Shown here: piece by piece, positions 36,701 to 48,746 of the stretch | How the letters are laid out: each line of letters begins with the position of its first letter | Numbering within the stretch: the stretch's first letter is position 1 | Assembly (NCBI RefSeq): GCF_024723255.1 | Contig: NZ_JANIAC010000004.1 | Coordinates: forward strand, 186,001 to 250,000 | Direction: 5' to 3' | DNA from: Aestuariibaculum sp. M13 | Lineage (GTDB): Bacteria > Bacteroidota > Bacteroidia > Flavobacteriales > Flavobacteriaceae | DNA length: 64,000 nucleotides | Notes under the pieces: generated by a model | Told to the model about the DNA's origin: nothing | The model's input: the letters and a program-made list of their open reading frames with translations, nothing else | Database searches by the model: none | Translations under genes and position numbers: made by a program

Positions 36701-37165
36701 TTAGCAAGCAGAGATCCTAAGCTGGAAGGTACTTTTGGATCATTCTTAAAGTATTCTAATTTCGAATTGGGTGCATTCTTTTCATATCGATTAGGAGGGT
36801 ATTTATACAACCAAACTTTGGTAGATAAGGTTGAAAACGTGAATCCTAATTCAAATGCAGATAGACGCGTTTTGTATGACAGGTGGAAACAACCTGGTGA
36901 TGTTGCGTTATTCAAAGCTATTAGCGATAAATCGCAAACTTACCCATCATCGAGATTTATTGAGAAGGATAATGAATTAAGATTAGCTTCTTTAAACTTG
37001 TCCTACGATTTTAAAGACAACTTAACAAAGAAGTTAGGATTTAATCGTCTACGAGCAGCTTTTATTGCTAACGATGTATTTAGGGCTAATACGTCAAGAA
37101 TAGAGCGCGGAACGTCTTATCCGTTTGCACACTATTATTCATTTAACATCCAACTATCACTTTAA
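33797..37165 (+). CDS. SusC/RagA TonB-dependent transporter, operon B
   Basis: A 1122-residue transporter: basic N-terminal extension, signal segment (about 22-40), STN domain (about 50-118, with IDEVFKLIRNQTDYRFIYQ), carboxypeptidase-D-like domain (about 131-212), plug (LQEVVITGYYERKK, VLRDAAATAIYGSRAANGVV) and barrel ending SFNIQLSL. Close in sequence and domain order to SusC A (shared LNPYFYPYDE/ANPYYKKYN-type loops and C-terminus RGTSYPFA/RGIDYPFA). The STN domain should signal to FecR B. susD follows after 12 bp. Confidence 0.95.
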   Translation: MEKKQTNYFPFLRKKQLINIMRLLTFLLCISSFAINPAKLISQNAKIKIEASESLTIDEVFKLIRNQTDYRFIYQEDLFKNAPKVYVKKGEVRVNELLSQFLISNDYSFELTKNNTILIKDELNTQQKQFRLTGTVSDQEGMPLMGVNVFVKGKTSGSITDMDGKFKVTAAKGDILVFSYIGYTTKEIVIEDQKVFDIVMESDVSELQEVVITGYYERKKESFTGAETTITGKELTALSSQNILKALSIAVPTFKLVENNEFGSDPNRLPDFEIRGSSSINTGTELRSEFQNNPNLPTFILDGFEVSAEIIFDLDPNRVANVTVLRDAAATAIYGSRAANGVVVIETKRPKEGKMTVFYNTNLDFAAADLSDYNLMNAREKLEYENLAGLYNHPNVAVNEDRQAKYNEILTLVEEGVNTDWISIPVRKLGTTSSHSLTIEGGDKHFLYSFGLNSNQNAGALKGSSRSRNGMNIKLQHTRDNLRFMNTMSFNSVKSLNSKYGNFAAYTLLNPYFYPYDENRNVKPNLYTFNDGTQVPNYLYNSTLNIKNESEYTNFLNNFSFSWNVTDAFKITSRIGLNLKKGSSDNFLPGDHSSFVNSAIKGRYTKGSDKSFSYDGNIVLSYNKMFGEKHLLNATGIYNISETKLDSYSVTAENFPNANLDHISMGTQYQEGSSPSGNYEVQRLVGFVGNLNYAYDNRYVADLSVRSDASSIFGANDRWGTFFSGGLGWNLHKEEFLQDNDKVQLLKVRASLGQTGGTKFNPYQSFMMFNYNDDSLDNLTYNGSLGAILIALGNPDLKWQINNKFNLGLDFGLFSNRLTGNFNYYNEISKNQLINVTLAPSVGFPTFTENLGKVKNEGIELSMRYTVLKPQKTNTGLKWDVFVNVLHNKNSLLEINDALTAFNDKQDELAGDSENPITKPVVKYEEGRSINTIWAVKSLGIDPSNGQEVFIDRNGNITNDYRFGDQRALASRDPKLEGTFGSFLKYSNFELGAFFSYRLGGYLYNQTLVDKVENVNPNSNADRRVLYDRWKQPGDVALFKAISDKSQTYPSSRFIEKDNELRLASLNLSYDFKDNLTKKLGFNRLRAAFIANDVFRANTSRIERGTSYPFAHYYSFNIQLSL

Positions 37166-37177
37166 AAAAACACAAAA

Positions 37178-38599
37178 ATGAAGATTAGAATATTTCAATT
37201 TTTATTAATTATCGTATTATTTAGTTCTTGTAGTGACTACTTAGATGTTTCTCCAAAAGCTAATGTAAAGGCAGAAGATCTTTTCAAGGATGAAAGCGGC
37301 TTTAATGACGCGTTGGTAGGTGTTTATACTATCATGAGTACCAAATCATTGTATGGCGATGTTTTGAGCTATGGATATTTAGATGTTTTGGCGCAGTATT
37401 ACACAAGTATAAACAATAATGAGCAACACAGATTCATTAACGCGGTGGAGTATGATTATGATAATATCACAGAAGAAAATCGTATTAAGCCTATTTGGTC
37501 AGATCATTATAAAGCCATTGCAAATCTAAATGCCATATTAGAATTTATCGATTCAGATTCAAGTAATTTTTCTGAAGGAGTTTATGAGGTGTTTAAAGGA
37601 GAAACTCTGGCACTTAGAGCGTATTTACACTTTAATTTATTAAGATTATTTGCTCAGGCACCAGTTTTAGGTACCGATGTTAAAGCCATTCCTTATGTAG
37701 ATGTTTATGGTAATGAGCCACAACCGGAATCAACAATAGCTGAGGTGTTGGCTAAAATTAAAAGCGATTTGGAACTTGCTCGTACTTTAATGCAAGAAAA
37801 TGATCCTTACGGGCCTAACTATGAATCAATTGACGAAGCAACAGTGCCAAGAGTACTTGAAAATCGTCAGTTCAGAATGAATTATTTTGCAGCAACAGCA
37901 TTATCTGCTCAGGTAAGCTTGTATGAAGGAAATCATGAAATAGCCTTAAAATACGCCCAAGAAATTATTGGAACTGCCGATGGCGTTACTACAGCTCCAG
38001 TATCATTATTTAGATTTGCGAGTATTAGTGAAGATGTTCTTGCAGGTTCTGAAATGATTTTTGGATTAAGTATTTCAAAACTTTCAGAGTATTCAGACGT
38101 ATATTTCGGGATTGATGCAGCCTCAGGACAAAAAACAAACTTCTTAGCAATAAATTCTGCTGTAATAGACCAAATATATACTTCATCAGGCGGGTCTGTG
38201 GAAGTTAGAGGAATGAATTTCTTCGGGGCCAGCTCAGGAGGATTACGACCGTTAGCCAAATTTGAAAAAGAAAATGAACGTAGAATGCCTCAATTTAGAA
38301 TCTCTGAATTGTATTTGTTAGCAGCGGAAGCAGAATCAGATATTACTAATGCATTAGCATATTATAATGCTTTTACAGCTAATCGTGGTATTGAACCTCA
38401 AGGAAATGTATCAAGAGAAGAACTTGATGTATTAATTAACAAAGAATTTCAAAAGGAATTTATAGGAGAAGGTAAAATGTTCTTTTTCAATAAACGGAAA
38501 AATTCTGAAACTATTGGAATTTTGCAAGATGTGGATATGGTTCCTGAAAACTATACACTACCAATACCTGCAGCCGAATACGAATTTGGAAATCTTTAG
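37178..38599 (+). CDS. SusD/RagB lipoprotein, operon B
   Basis: A 473-residue lipoprotein (LFSSC-SDYLDVSPKANVKAEDLF). The TPR-like core has GETLALRAYLHFNLLRLFAQ, and the C-terminal part has QKEFIGEGKMFFFNKR and ENYTLPIPAAEYEF. It is paralogous to SusD A, with the same mature N-terminal motif. It forms the lid of SusC B. Confidence 0.93.
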   Translation: MKIRIFQFLLIIVLFSSCSDYLDVSPKANVKAEDLFKDESGFNDALVGVYTIMSTKSLYGDVLSYGYLDVLAQYYTSINNNEQHRFINAVEYDYDNITEENRIKPIWSDHYKAIANLNAILEFIDSDSSNFSEGVYEVFKGETLALRAYLHFNLLRLFAQAPVLGTDVKAIPYVDVYGNEPQPESTIAEVLAKIKSDLELARTLMQENDPYGPNYESIDEATVPRVLENRQFRMNYFAATALSAQVSLYEGNHEIALKYAQEIIGTADGVTTAPVSLFRFASISEDVLAGSEMIFGLSISKLSEYSDVYFGIDAASGQKTNFLAINSAVIDQIYTSSGGSVEVRGMNFFGASSGGLRPLAKFEKENERRMPQFRISELYLLAAEAESDITNALAYYNAFTANRGIEPQGNVSREELDVLINKEFQKEFIGEGKMFFFNKRKNSETIGILQDVDMVPENYTLPIPAAEYEFGNL

Positions 38600-38624
38600 A
38601 ATTTAAAATTGAAGAATCAGAATT

Positions 38625-39347
38625 ATGAAAAAAATAATTTATAACATAACAATATTAGCTCTTTTAGTTGGGGCATGTTTTAGTTGCGAGCCTAATGAAG
38701 GGTTGGTTTATAAAGAAAAAGACGGGTTATATTTCTTAAGTGCAACCAAGGATACAGATAGTGTATACTATTCTTTTTTAGGAAAAATTAATAATGTTGA
38801 TACGTTAAAATTGCCAATACAAATTTTAGGAACTCCTATCGATCAAAATCGCACTTTTAAAGTAGAAGTAGATCAAGAAAAGACTACCGCTGTAGAAGGA
38901 GTGCATTATGAAGCTCTAAAAGGTTCATATATATTTAATGCCAACAATTTTAAACAAAATTTTAATCTGGTCTTATATAAAGACGATCCGGCACTGGAGA
39001 CAGAAGATAAGATTATTGCTTTAAAAGTTGTGGAATCTGAAGATTTTAATCCTGGTTATTCGAATAGAACCAATCTAAAAGTTTATGTGACTAACAGAAT
39101 AATAAAACCATCATACTGGGATACACTTCTTTATTTGTTTTTTGGTGAGTATTCGAAAGTGAAACATAATATAGTCATAAATTTAATGGGAAAGGATTTT
39201 CCTTATACGTATGATGAGGCGAGGTTTGGAGCCGGATGGGGAATAACTTATTTACAAATTCAAGGTAGAAATTGCGCAGAATACTTTATCGATAATGATG
39301 TTGATGATGAAGATGGAAATAAGATTTACGCTTGGCCGGTATACTAA
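38625..39347 (+). CDS. DUF4843-like surface lipoprotein, operon B
   Basis: A 240-residue lipoprotein (CFSC-EPNEGLVYKEKDGLYF). It has the same organisation as the operon A protein at 18182-18955: beta-rich first half with TTAVEGVHYEAL, then RIIKPSYWDTLLYLFFGEYSKVK. It is 25 bp after susD and 25 bp before the PKD-like gene. Probably an extra surface subunit of SusCD B. Confidence 0.77.
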   Translation: MKKIIYNITILALLVGACFSCEPNEGLVYKEKDGLYFLSATKDTDSVYYSFLGKINNVDTLKLPIQILGTPIDQNRTFKVEVDQEKTTAVEGVHYEALKGSYIFNANNFKQNFNLVLYKDDPALETEDKIIALKVVESEDFNPGYSNRTNLKVYVTNRIIKPSYWDTLLYLFFGEYSKVKHNIVINLMGKDFPYTYDEARFGAGWGITYLQIQGRNCAEYFIDNDVDDEDGNKIYAWPVY

Positions 39348-39372
39348 TCAAATTTAAACGAAACGAAATACA

Positions 39373-40881
39373 ATGAAAAAATATATATTATTTACCTTAC
39401 TAGCTGTCCTTAGCTTGGTTGGTTGTGTAAAAGATGACACTGTACACGATTTTAAAACGTTAAATGAAATTACCATTTCGGGGTTAGAAGATTCGTACGG
39501 ATTTAATTATCTGGAGGAGGTTTCCGTGATTCCAACGGTTACAGTTACCAATGCGGTTGAAGATAATTTGGAGTACCGCTGGTATATGTTCACCACAACG
39601 AGTCGGTTTGAGGCAGATACGTTGTCAAAAGAGAAAGATTTTAAAGTGATAATGACGGCTCCGCCAGCTGAAGATTACACACTAGTGTTTAGTGTAAAAG
39701 ATGTATCAACAGGTATTGTTACAAAAAAGGAAATGGCTTCAGCTGTATATGGTCCTTTGTCTAAAGGCTGGGTAGTTATTGCAGAACAAGCAGGGCAAAA
39801 GGTGATTAATTTTGCAAAAGAAGATCAAACAGTACTTTATGATGTTTTTGCAAACTCCAATGCTGGTATTTCTCTTCAAGATCCTTACATGGTTAGAGCT
39901 TTAAACCCAAATGATAACAAGCCTCAGATGAAAAATGTATCTGTTTTTTCTAAAAATGAGGATGGCGGGTTTATACTTAATCCGAATTCGTTTAAAGTTA
40001 CCGGAACATTTAGAGATGCGTTTTATCAAGTTCCCGCTGCAGCAGAATTAAATGTTAATGCATTCCAGAACTTTACGTTTACAGAGTATTTAATGGTTAA
40101 TGGAAAAGTACATACGCGTTCAGTTAGTTCTGGAGATCCAATTTGGAGAACCCCATTAATTATTATTGAAGGAGAGTCTAGTTATGAAATGGCGCCTTCA
40201 ATTGGTGATAATACTTACCAAGGGGTATATTTTGATAATTTACATTCTCGTATTTTATTTCATTCAAGCTATAACCTTGGGTATCTAAGTGAGATTTCTG
40301 ATATCGGAGCGAAAAATTTAAATTTTACAGCTAGTTTAATTCAAAGAGGTGGTGTTGTAAGGTCTCCAGAGACGGCATCATCTTATTTTGTAATAGGGCA
40401 TGATAATAATGATCCTTCAAAAATAGCGATGAAAAGTTTTCTGTTAGGGTTGCGTCCACCATATAATTTTTACGACAATGGAACTCTGGTTTTCCCTGAA
40501 GCAAATTATCCTGGGCTATATGCTTCAACCATGATGCAATCCGGTTATGATGCGTTAATTAGAGGAATTTTATGGTACAGTGATGGTAAAAAATTATATG
40601 CAATGAACACTCAGGCAGCAGAACCAACTGAAGTGGTAATTCGAGATTTTGAGGCGGAAGGAATCATTGTAGATACCATGAGAATGATACCTTACGTTGG
40701 CAGTTTTAATAGAACGTATTATTATCTGGCATTAGCCGTTAGAAATACAAATTTAACCGAAAATCAGGCAGGTATTCTTGTTTACCAAGGAGGAACTGTT
40801 GGAGGAATTAATATTGCCGAGGTCGAAAGTATTTACGGATTGGGTGATAAAATCATAGACTTCGATCAAAAATTAAATTAA
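39373..40881 (+). CDS. PKD-like family lipoprotein, operon B
   Basis: A 502-residue lipoprotein (LVGC-VKDDTVHDFKTLNEITI). The N-terminal Ig/PKD-like part (LEYRWYMFTT, DYTLVFSVKDVSTG) matches the operon A paralogue at 18970-20445, including the motif SKGWVVIAEQ against YEGWMVLCDD. The remainder is beta-rich. It sits between the DUF4843-like gene and the thioredoxin gene, as in operon A. Confidence 0.78.
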   Translation: MKKYILFTLLAVLSLVGCVKDDTVHDFKTLNEITISGLEDSYGFNYLEEVSVIPTVTVTNAVEDNLEYRWYMFTTTSRFEADTLSKEKDFKVIMTAPPAEDYTLVFSVKDVSTGIVTKKEMASAVYGPLSKGWVVIAEQAGQKVINFAKEDQTVLYDVFANSNAGISLQDPYMVRALNPNDNKPQMKNVSVFSKNEDGGFILNPNSFKVTGTFRDAFYQVPAAAELNVNAFQNFTFTEYLMVNGKVHTRSVSSGDPIWRTPLIIIEGESSYEMAPSIGDNTYQGVYFDNLHSRILFHSSYNLGYLSEISDIGAKNLNFTASLIQRGGVVRSPETASSYFVIGHDNNDPSKIAMKSFLLGLRPPYNFYDNGTLVFPEANYPGLYASTMMQSGYDALIRGILWYSDGKKLYAMNTQAAEPTEVVIRDFEAEGIIVDTMRMIPYVGSFNRTYYYLALAVRNTNLTENQAGILVYQGGTVGGINIAEVESIYGLGDKIIDFDQKLN

Positions 40882-40895
40882 TCAAATAAAATAAA

Positions 40896-42110
40896 ATGAA
40901 TAAGAAAATTAGAATTGCCTATTTACTATTGTTAATAGGAGGGATGATTAATGCCCAAGGTATTGAGTTTTTTCATGGGAAATACGAAGATGCCTTGAAA
41001 AAAGCAGATAGGGAAAAGAAAAATATTTTTGTAGACGTATATACAACCTGGTGTGGACCTTGTAAGCAGATGTCTAAAAATACATTTACAGATGCCGAGG
41101 TAGGTAAATATTTTAATGAAAACTTTGTTGCTATTAAATTGGATGCTGAAAATGAGGTAGATAGTCCGTTTTTTGAAAAATATCAGGCTTCAGCTTATCC
41201 TACCTTATTCTGGTTGGATTCAAAGGGAGATATTTTAGATCAATACTCAGGATATATGGATCCAAAGGCATTAATTGACAGAACAAATGTAGCCTTAAAA
41301 ACTAATATTATGGCCGATTATAAAGCGGCAGAGCACAAGTGGAATACAGAAAAACGTGATTTTGATATTTATCAAGGTTACGTAATGAAATATGTTAATA
41401 AATTAAATAGAGACCAGGTATTTCCCTTAACAGTTGAGTTTTTTGAAGGATTGACAGAGGAAGAAAAATTGTCACAAGAAGCCTATGGAATATTGATGAT
41501 GTTTACTAGAAATCCCGAACACAATATATTGTTCGATACGCTTCTTAAAAACTGGAAGCACTACATGGAGTTGGTTAATAATGACCCTGAAGCCTGGAGG
41601 CGTATGTACACTGCTTTAGTAAGAAAAATTGCAGTAGCAAGAGCGAAAAAAGATGATGAAGCTATAGAGCAACATTTGAAATTCATGGAAGACTTAAATT
41701 GGGAATATAAAGACATCTTTGTTGAGTCTATTGATCTTGAAAACTTGATTAATGAGAAAAAGTATGGCTTGGCTATCGACAGAATGTTCGAGTTGACAGA
41801 AGAATATAAAGATTATCCGTTCTTGTATAAGCAATATTTTTATTCGTTAGTTGTAAGTGGCTACTTTTTAAACGATAATGTAAATATGGAGCAGGCAAAT
41901 AAGTTAATAGAGTTTACAAGAAGAAATGCAAAGTTTAAGGCGACTCAGGAATCTATGTTGTATATGGCGATTGCCTATGCAAATAAAGGTGACTATAAAA
42001 CAGGTTATGAATATTTAGCTTCATTAGGGTTTTATCCAAAACCAATGTTATCTAATGCTATTTATAGATTTGTAAAACTGCCAAATCCAAAGAAGGAATT
42101 TCCTTGGTAA
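40896..42110 (+). CDS. Periplasmic thioredoxin-fold protein, operon B
   Basis: A 404-residue protein with a signal peptide (cleavage near INA-QG, residue 21). A thioredoxin domain at about 25-140 carries WCGPCK (C53, C56) and the cis-proline string SAYPTLFW, followed by a long helical region with repeat-like character (about 150-400). The domain order is the reverse of the operon A proteins, which carry thioredoxin at the C-terminus. It resembles DsbD-gamma/thioredoxin_7 type proteins. Last gene of operon B; a terminator follows 18 bp after the stop. Confidence 0.87.
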   Translation: MNKKIRIAYLLLLIGGMINAQGIEFFHGKYEDALKKADREKKNIFVDVYTTWCGPCKQMSKNTFTDAEVGKYFNENFVAIKLDAENEVDSPFFEKYQASAYPTLFWLDSKGDILDQYSGYMDPKALIDRTNVALKTNIMADYKAAEHKWNTEKRDFDIYQGYVMKYVNKLNRDQVFPLTVEFFEGLTEEEKLSQEAYGILMMFTRNPEHNILFDTLLKNWKHYMELVNNDPEAWRRMYTALVRKIAVARAKKDDEAIEQHLKFMEDLNWEYKDIFVESIDLENLINEKKYGLAIDRMFELTEEYKDYPFLYKQYFYSLVVSGYFLNDNVNMEQANKLIEFTRRNAKFKATQESMLYMAIAYANKGDYKTGYEYLASLGFYPKPMLSNAIYRFVKLPNPKKEFPW

Positions 42111-42127
42111 AAGATTGATGATATCTT

Positions 42128-42169
42128 AAAAATTCCCCCTATGGTAAATTTACATTTGGGGGATTTTTT
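42128..42169 (+). terminator. Terminator of operon B
   Basis: AAAAATTCCCCC (42128-42139) pairs with GGGGGATTTTTT (42158-42169) with one bulge, and the T run is part of the right arm. The following 200 bp to the beta-galactosidase start contain no gene. Confidence 0.75.
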
Positions 42170-42369
42170 ATGTTTAAAATTAAATTGTATAAAGTTTTAG
42201 TATCTTTTCATCTTGTTTGTTGTTTTATGGTTTTTTGCGTTCCTATGGTCGGAAATTGTTATAGAGGTTTCTGTTTAAGGAAATGAAAATGTTTGGACAT
42301 TTTTATAGAGTAAAACTGAAAAAATTAGAATTTAAAAGTTATTAAAAGAAAGATTGAAATGTTAGTTAA

Positions 42370-45489
<3,120 letters not shown>

Positions 45490-45728
45490 AGTAATTAGAA
45501 TTTTATTTTTTGATAAAAACAAAGGGCATAAATATCAGAAGATCGAATGAATTAAGAAGGATATATCGTTGTCTAATTTTTGTTGGATATATTTTCAATA
45601 TGAGAAATTTTGTGTCAGTTGAAGTATTGAATTATTTTGAAAAATATATTCTAATCCAATGGTAAGATTATATGAATCAATTGTATTATTTTTATTAAAA
45701 ATTAAATGTCTAATCCAGACATCAAACT
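45490..45728 (+). other. Non-coding right end of island 1
   Basis: A+T-rich sequence without a gene. A small inverted repeat ATGTCT-AATCC-AGACAT lies at about 45706-45722, next to the arm-site triplet. No promoter matching the consensus was seen. Confidence 0.4.
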
Positions 45729-45758
45729 GAATACGATTTGAATACGGAAACGAATACG
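45729..45758 (+). repeat. Three GAATACG repeats (right arm sites, island 1)
   Basis: GAATACG at 45729-45735, 45740-45746 and 45752-45758 (periods 11 and 12), 64 bp before the att copy. They match the triplet on the other side of the core at 8347-8377. In the circular island the core would be flanked by both triplets in the same orientation. Confidence 0.65.
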
Positions 45759-45780
45759 TTTTTGTAAATCGAGCGGCTGA

Positions 45781-45803
45781 AAACCCTAGTAAAAAGGGTT
45801 TTG
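45781..45803 (+). terminator. Hairpin before the second att copy
   Basis: AAAACCCT (45781-45788) and AGGGTTTT (45796-45803) form an 8-bp stem with a 7-nt loop ending in TTTT. It could stop transcription leaving island 1 before int2. Confidence 0.45.
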
Positions 45804-45821
45804 GGAGGTTGTGGCTTCAAG

Positions 45822-45870
45822 CTCATAACCCGAAGGTCACAGGTTCGAGTCCTGTTCCCACTACGAAGCT
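45822..45870 (+). other. Second attachment site: tRNA-fMet 3' remnant
   Basis: 48 of 49 bases equal 8220-8268, from the anticodon loop to six bases past the tRNA end. The 5' half of the tRNA is absent, so it cannot encode a tRNA. It is both the right end of island 1 and the left end of island 2, as expected for tandem integration at one att site. Confidence 0.85.
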
Positions 45871-45887
45871 TAAGTCAAGCAAAATCA

Positions 45888-45917
45888 ACGGTTTAGTTTT
45901 CACTAAACCGTTTTTTT
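45888..45917 (+). terminator. Terminator-like hairpin abutting the int2 start
   Basis: AACGGTTTAGT (45888-45898) and ACTAAACCGTT (45902-45912) with loop TTC and seven T residues, ending directly at the ATG at 45918. Compared with the int1 hairpin, the stem shows a paired G-C to A-T change. Confidence 0.8.
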
Positions 45918-47222
45918 ATGGCTATAATTAAAGAAATTCTTACCTTAGCATACGTTTGTGAATACGAAAGTGCATACGATTTGTCCCAACAGAAGAAATT
46001 TTCTAACCCAAAAATATTTACGGCTAACGGCGATTTAAGTAAACGCTGGTACGTCTATTTTTCTTATCGAAATCCTAAAACAGGAAAACTAAAACGGGTG
46101 ACTCCCATTTATGGCGAAGCCAACAGGTATAAAACAAAAGAAGAGCGACTTTTTGTTTTAACGAAATACCAGAAAGTGCTTCTTAAATTACTTAAAGAAG
46201 GATTTAATCCGTTTGAAGATAACAGTGAACTTATAGAGCAGCGTAAGGCTAAACAGGAAGATCTTCAGAATGAAATAAAGAAGATTAATCCCAAAGAAGA
46301 AGAAAAAGAGTCAGAAGCTCCTAAAATGACTATAAAGGAAGCATTCGACTATGGCTTAAAATTAAAAGAGAAGTTACTTAGCAAAACGACTAAGCGAGCC
46401 TATGAGAATCGCTTAAAAAACTTTTTACTGTGGTTAGAAACAGATAAGCCAGATTTGAAAACCATTGATAAACTTGACGAAAGGGTTGTAAGTGAGTTTT
46501 TGAATAATGTATTAACCAATACAAGTGCTCGTAACAGAAATAATTATCGTGTAGATTTAAGCAGCATTGTTCAGGTGTTGGTAGATAATTATATCATAAG
46601 TCAAAACTATGTAAAGAAAATACCTGTTCTTAAAACTATTCCACAGCGTAATAAGACTTATACTTTAGAAAAGCAGGAGGATATTTATAGTTATTTGGAA
46701 AAGGAAGATCCAACCTTATTGCTGTTTATTAAGTTTATATCCTATAATTTTTTAAGACCGATAGAAGTCTGTAGACTTAAGGTAGAAGATATTGACTTGA
46801 AAAATAAAACTGTTCGTTTTATGGCTAAAAGTGGCGTGGTGAAAACGAAGATTATTCCTGATTTACTGATAGAAGACTTACCGGATCTATCTCATTTAAA
46901 TAAGAAACTGGATGTATTTACACCCGATGGTATAGGTGGTCACTGGGATATAGATGAAGATAACAAGCGGGATTATTTTACTAAGCGTTTTAAACGAGTG
47001 GTAAAGGATCATTTTAATCTAGGAACTGATTACGGATTGTATAGTTTCAGGCATACATTTATAACAAAATTGTATCGAGCTTTAGTTAAGGCTTCGTCGC
47101 CTTTTGAAGCTAAAAGTAGATTGATGTTAATTACAGGTCATAGCTCCATGGGGGCTCTTGAAAAATACTTAAGAGATATAGACGCTGAACTTCCGGCAGA
47201 TTATTCAGCTTTATTAAAGTAA
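45918..47222 (+). CDS. Tyrosine recombinase (integrase 2), intact
   Basis: A 434-residue site-specific recombinase. An N-terminal arm-binding region (about 1-105) contains the E/A-Y-x-x repeat encoded by the arm sites, a core-binding SAM-like domain is at about 135-225, and the catalytic domain is at about 240-430. Catalytic residues: Arg in NFLRPIEVCRL, YSFRH (Tyr replaces the first His; Arg present), GH in ITGHSSM, and Tyr in LEKYLRD. It is adjacent to the tRNA-derived att site, as usual for tRNA-targeting integrases. It is close to the broken integrase 1 over its whole length and could act on island 1 in trans. Confidence 0.92.
   Translation: MAIIKEILTLAYVCEYESAYDLSQQKKFSNPKIFTANGDLSKRWYVYFSYRNPKTGKLKRVTPIYGEANRYKTKEERLFVLTKYQKVLLKLLKEGFNPFEDNSELIEQRKAKQEDLQNEIKKINPKEEEKESEAPKMTIKEAFDYGLKLKEKLLSKTTKRAYENRLKNFLLWLETDKPDLKTIDKLDERVVSEFLNNVLTNTSARNRNNYRVDLSSIVQVLVDNYIISQNYVKKIPVLKTIPQRNKTYTLEKQEDIYSYLEKEDPTLLLFIKFISYNFLRPIEVCRLKVEDIDLKNKTVRFMAKSGVVKTKIIPDLLIEDLPDLSHLNKKLDVFTPDGIGGHWDIDEDNKRDYFTKRFKRVVKDHFNLGTDYGLYSFRHTFITKLYRALVKASSPFEAKSRLMLITGHSSMGALEKYLRDIDAELPADYSALLK
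45948..45978 (+). repeat. Three GMATACG repeats inside int2 (left arm sites)
   Basis: GCATACG (45948-45954), GAATACG (45960-45966) and GCATACG (45972-45978), exactly 12 bp apart, 78 bp after the att copy. Same position and spacing as in int1, with a variant second base. Confidence 0.6.
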
Positions 47223-47249
47223 AATGAAGTATAATTTAAAGCAAAACTT

Positions 47250-47924
47250 ATGGGGTTAGAAGAATTGTTTGAAGAACTTCAAATGAAGCTGTATAAGCCG
47301 TTTATTTTTTATATTCCTAGTTCTGTAATACCAGAGGAGAAAAACCTCGAATTTCAAGATGCTAAGTATGCCGTTTATTTTAACAATGTCGTTTTAATAG
47401 ATAGTAAGGGATTTGATAGGGAGCTTAAAGCTGAACCTTCGTACTATGAAATGATGACTAAAAAAGCTTCACTGGATAAAACCCTTTTTAAGTTTTTAGA
47501 AAAGAAGGAAGCATTAGAGGTAAACCAATTTGAATTTCTGTTAGAAAAGTATCTTGAGCATTTAAACTTTTGTGTGTATGTTTCAGAATGGTTATTTACA
47601 AACCTGGTGAATCATATTACGTGCTATAGTGAAGAAACTAAAAATACATTTAAGCTACAATCCAATACATTTGCCAATCATTTTAGTGATGTTAAAAGCA
47701 AATTGTTAATAACTGACCGTTTTAAAAACAAGCCCATTGATGTGCTTAATTTTGTTCAAAATAAAGTGCCTGTTGTTAATAACACATTGAAAACTATAAT
47801 ACCTGAAGACCAAGAGTTGAAACCAGAAAAGGAAATAAAGAAAAGACCTAAAAAGCAAATGCCACTTTTAGTTGATGAACAGGTTGAAGATTTTTTGTTA
47901 CGAACGGTATTTAATGCTAGTTAG
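47250..47924 (+). CDS. Unknown int-linked protein, family copy 2
   Basis: A 224-residue protein of no recognised family, starting 27 bp after the integrase 2 stop. It has a mixed N-terminal half, a helical middle, and a basic stretch (KKRPKKQ, about 200-206) before the end QVEDFLLRTVFN, which resembles the end of the protein at 9655-10377. Overall similarity between the two is low, so the family is fast-evolving. No signal peptide or membrane helix. Conserved linkage to the integrase suggests a role in integration or excision. Confidence 0.6.
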   Translation: MGLEELFEELQMKLYKPFIFYIPSSVIPEEKNLEFQDAKYAVYFNNVVLIDSKGFDRELKAEPSYYEMMTKKASLDKTLFKFLEKKEALEVNQFEFLLEKYLEHLNFCVYVSEWLFTNLVNHITCYSEETKNTFKLQSNTFANHFSDVKSKLLITDRFKNKPIDVLNFVQNKVPVVNNTLKTIIPEDQELKPEKEIKKRPKKQMPLLVDEQVEDFLLRTVFNAS

Positions 47925-48042
47925 TGTTAGAGGGAGTGTTTATTCAATGATGCACAGACTTTGGTTAGTTCAGCTGAGTACCAATAATTTTCAAAGGAAA
48001 AAAAGCAACCTTAAATCCAGAAGGAGTAAGTTTAAATAAACC

Positions 48043-48615
48043 TTAATTTATGTTAACGACTCTGCGAATAAAGAATAGTAATATATTGTCCTCTCCAAAA
48101 CCATCTCTTATTTTTTTAAAAGCAACTCGCATATGAGATTCAACGGTCTTTTTCGAAATGTTAAGTTTAGTGGCTATTTCTTCGTATTTTAAACCTTCAA
48201 ATTTATTAAGTTCTAAAACTTTTTTACAGATAGGAGGAAGTGTTTCTATTAGTTTCTTTAAGCGTTTTACCTTTTGCTCTAAATCATCTTTGTTTTCAGA
48301 TAGGTGCTGTGCTGTTATTTCAGATTTAAAGTTTTCAAGAAGATCTAATCTTCTTCTCGTTTTTCTGTAATCATTTATATAAGTAGTATAAGCAGCAGAA
48401 AATAAGTACCCTTTTACGGATTTGTTAATTATTATACTTTCTCTATTAATCCAAAGATTTATAAAAACCTGTTGAGCGACGTCTTCTGCTAATTGAAGAT
48501 CATTATTTAGCGATCTAATATAGCGTACCAAAGTCCTATAATGTTCTTTAAACAATATATCAAAAGCTTCGCTGTCATCTTTTTTAATCCTATGAATTAG
48601 ATCTAATTCTTTCAT
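48043..48615 (-). CDS. ECF sigma factor of operon C
   Basis: A 190-residue sigma factor with region 2 at about 8-75 (LAEDVAQQVFINLWINRE) and region 4 at about 120-172 (LKYEEIATKLNISKKTVESHMRVAFKKIR). It is divergent from fecR C across 131 bp that should hold both promoters. Most similar to sigma B and the relic, with the shared core ELNKxxGLxYxEIA. It should control operon C. Confidence 0.92.
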   Translation of the reverse strand: MKELDLIHRIKKDDSEAFDILFKEHYRTLVRYIRSLNNDLQLAEDVAQQVFINLWINRESIIINKSVKGYLFSAAYTTYINDYRKTRRRLDLLENFKSEITAQHLSENKDDLEQKVKRLKKLIETLPPICKKVLELNKFEGLKYEEIATKLNISKKTVESHMRVAFKKIRDGFGEDNILLFFIRRVVNIN

Positions 48616-48746
48616 TCATAATTAGCTATTAACATTACAAGAGTACAAAAGTTTTGAAAAAAAAGTAAAAAAAAATGATTTTTCACTAAGGGTTTTTTGA
48701 AAATGATGTTGACATACTAATAAATAAGATATTTTGTTAAAATTAA

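Noticed and set aside
45822-45864. Second tRNA-Met gene
   Set aside because: Only the part from the anticodon loop to the 3' end is present. The 5' acceptor strand, D arm and left anticodon stem are missing, so no cloverleaf forms.
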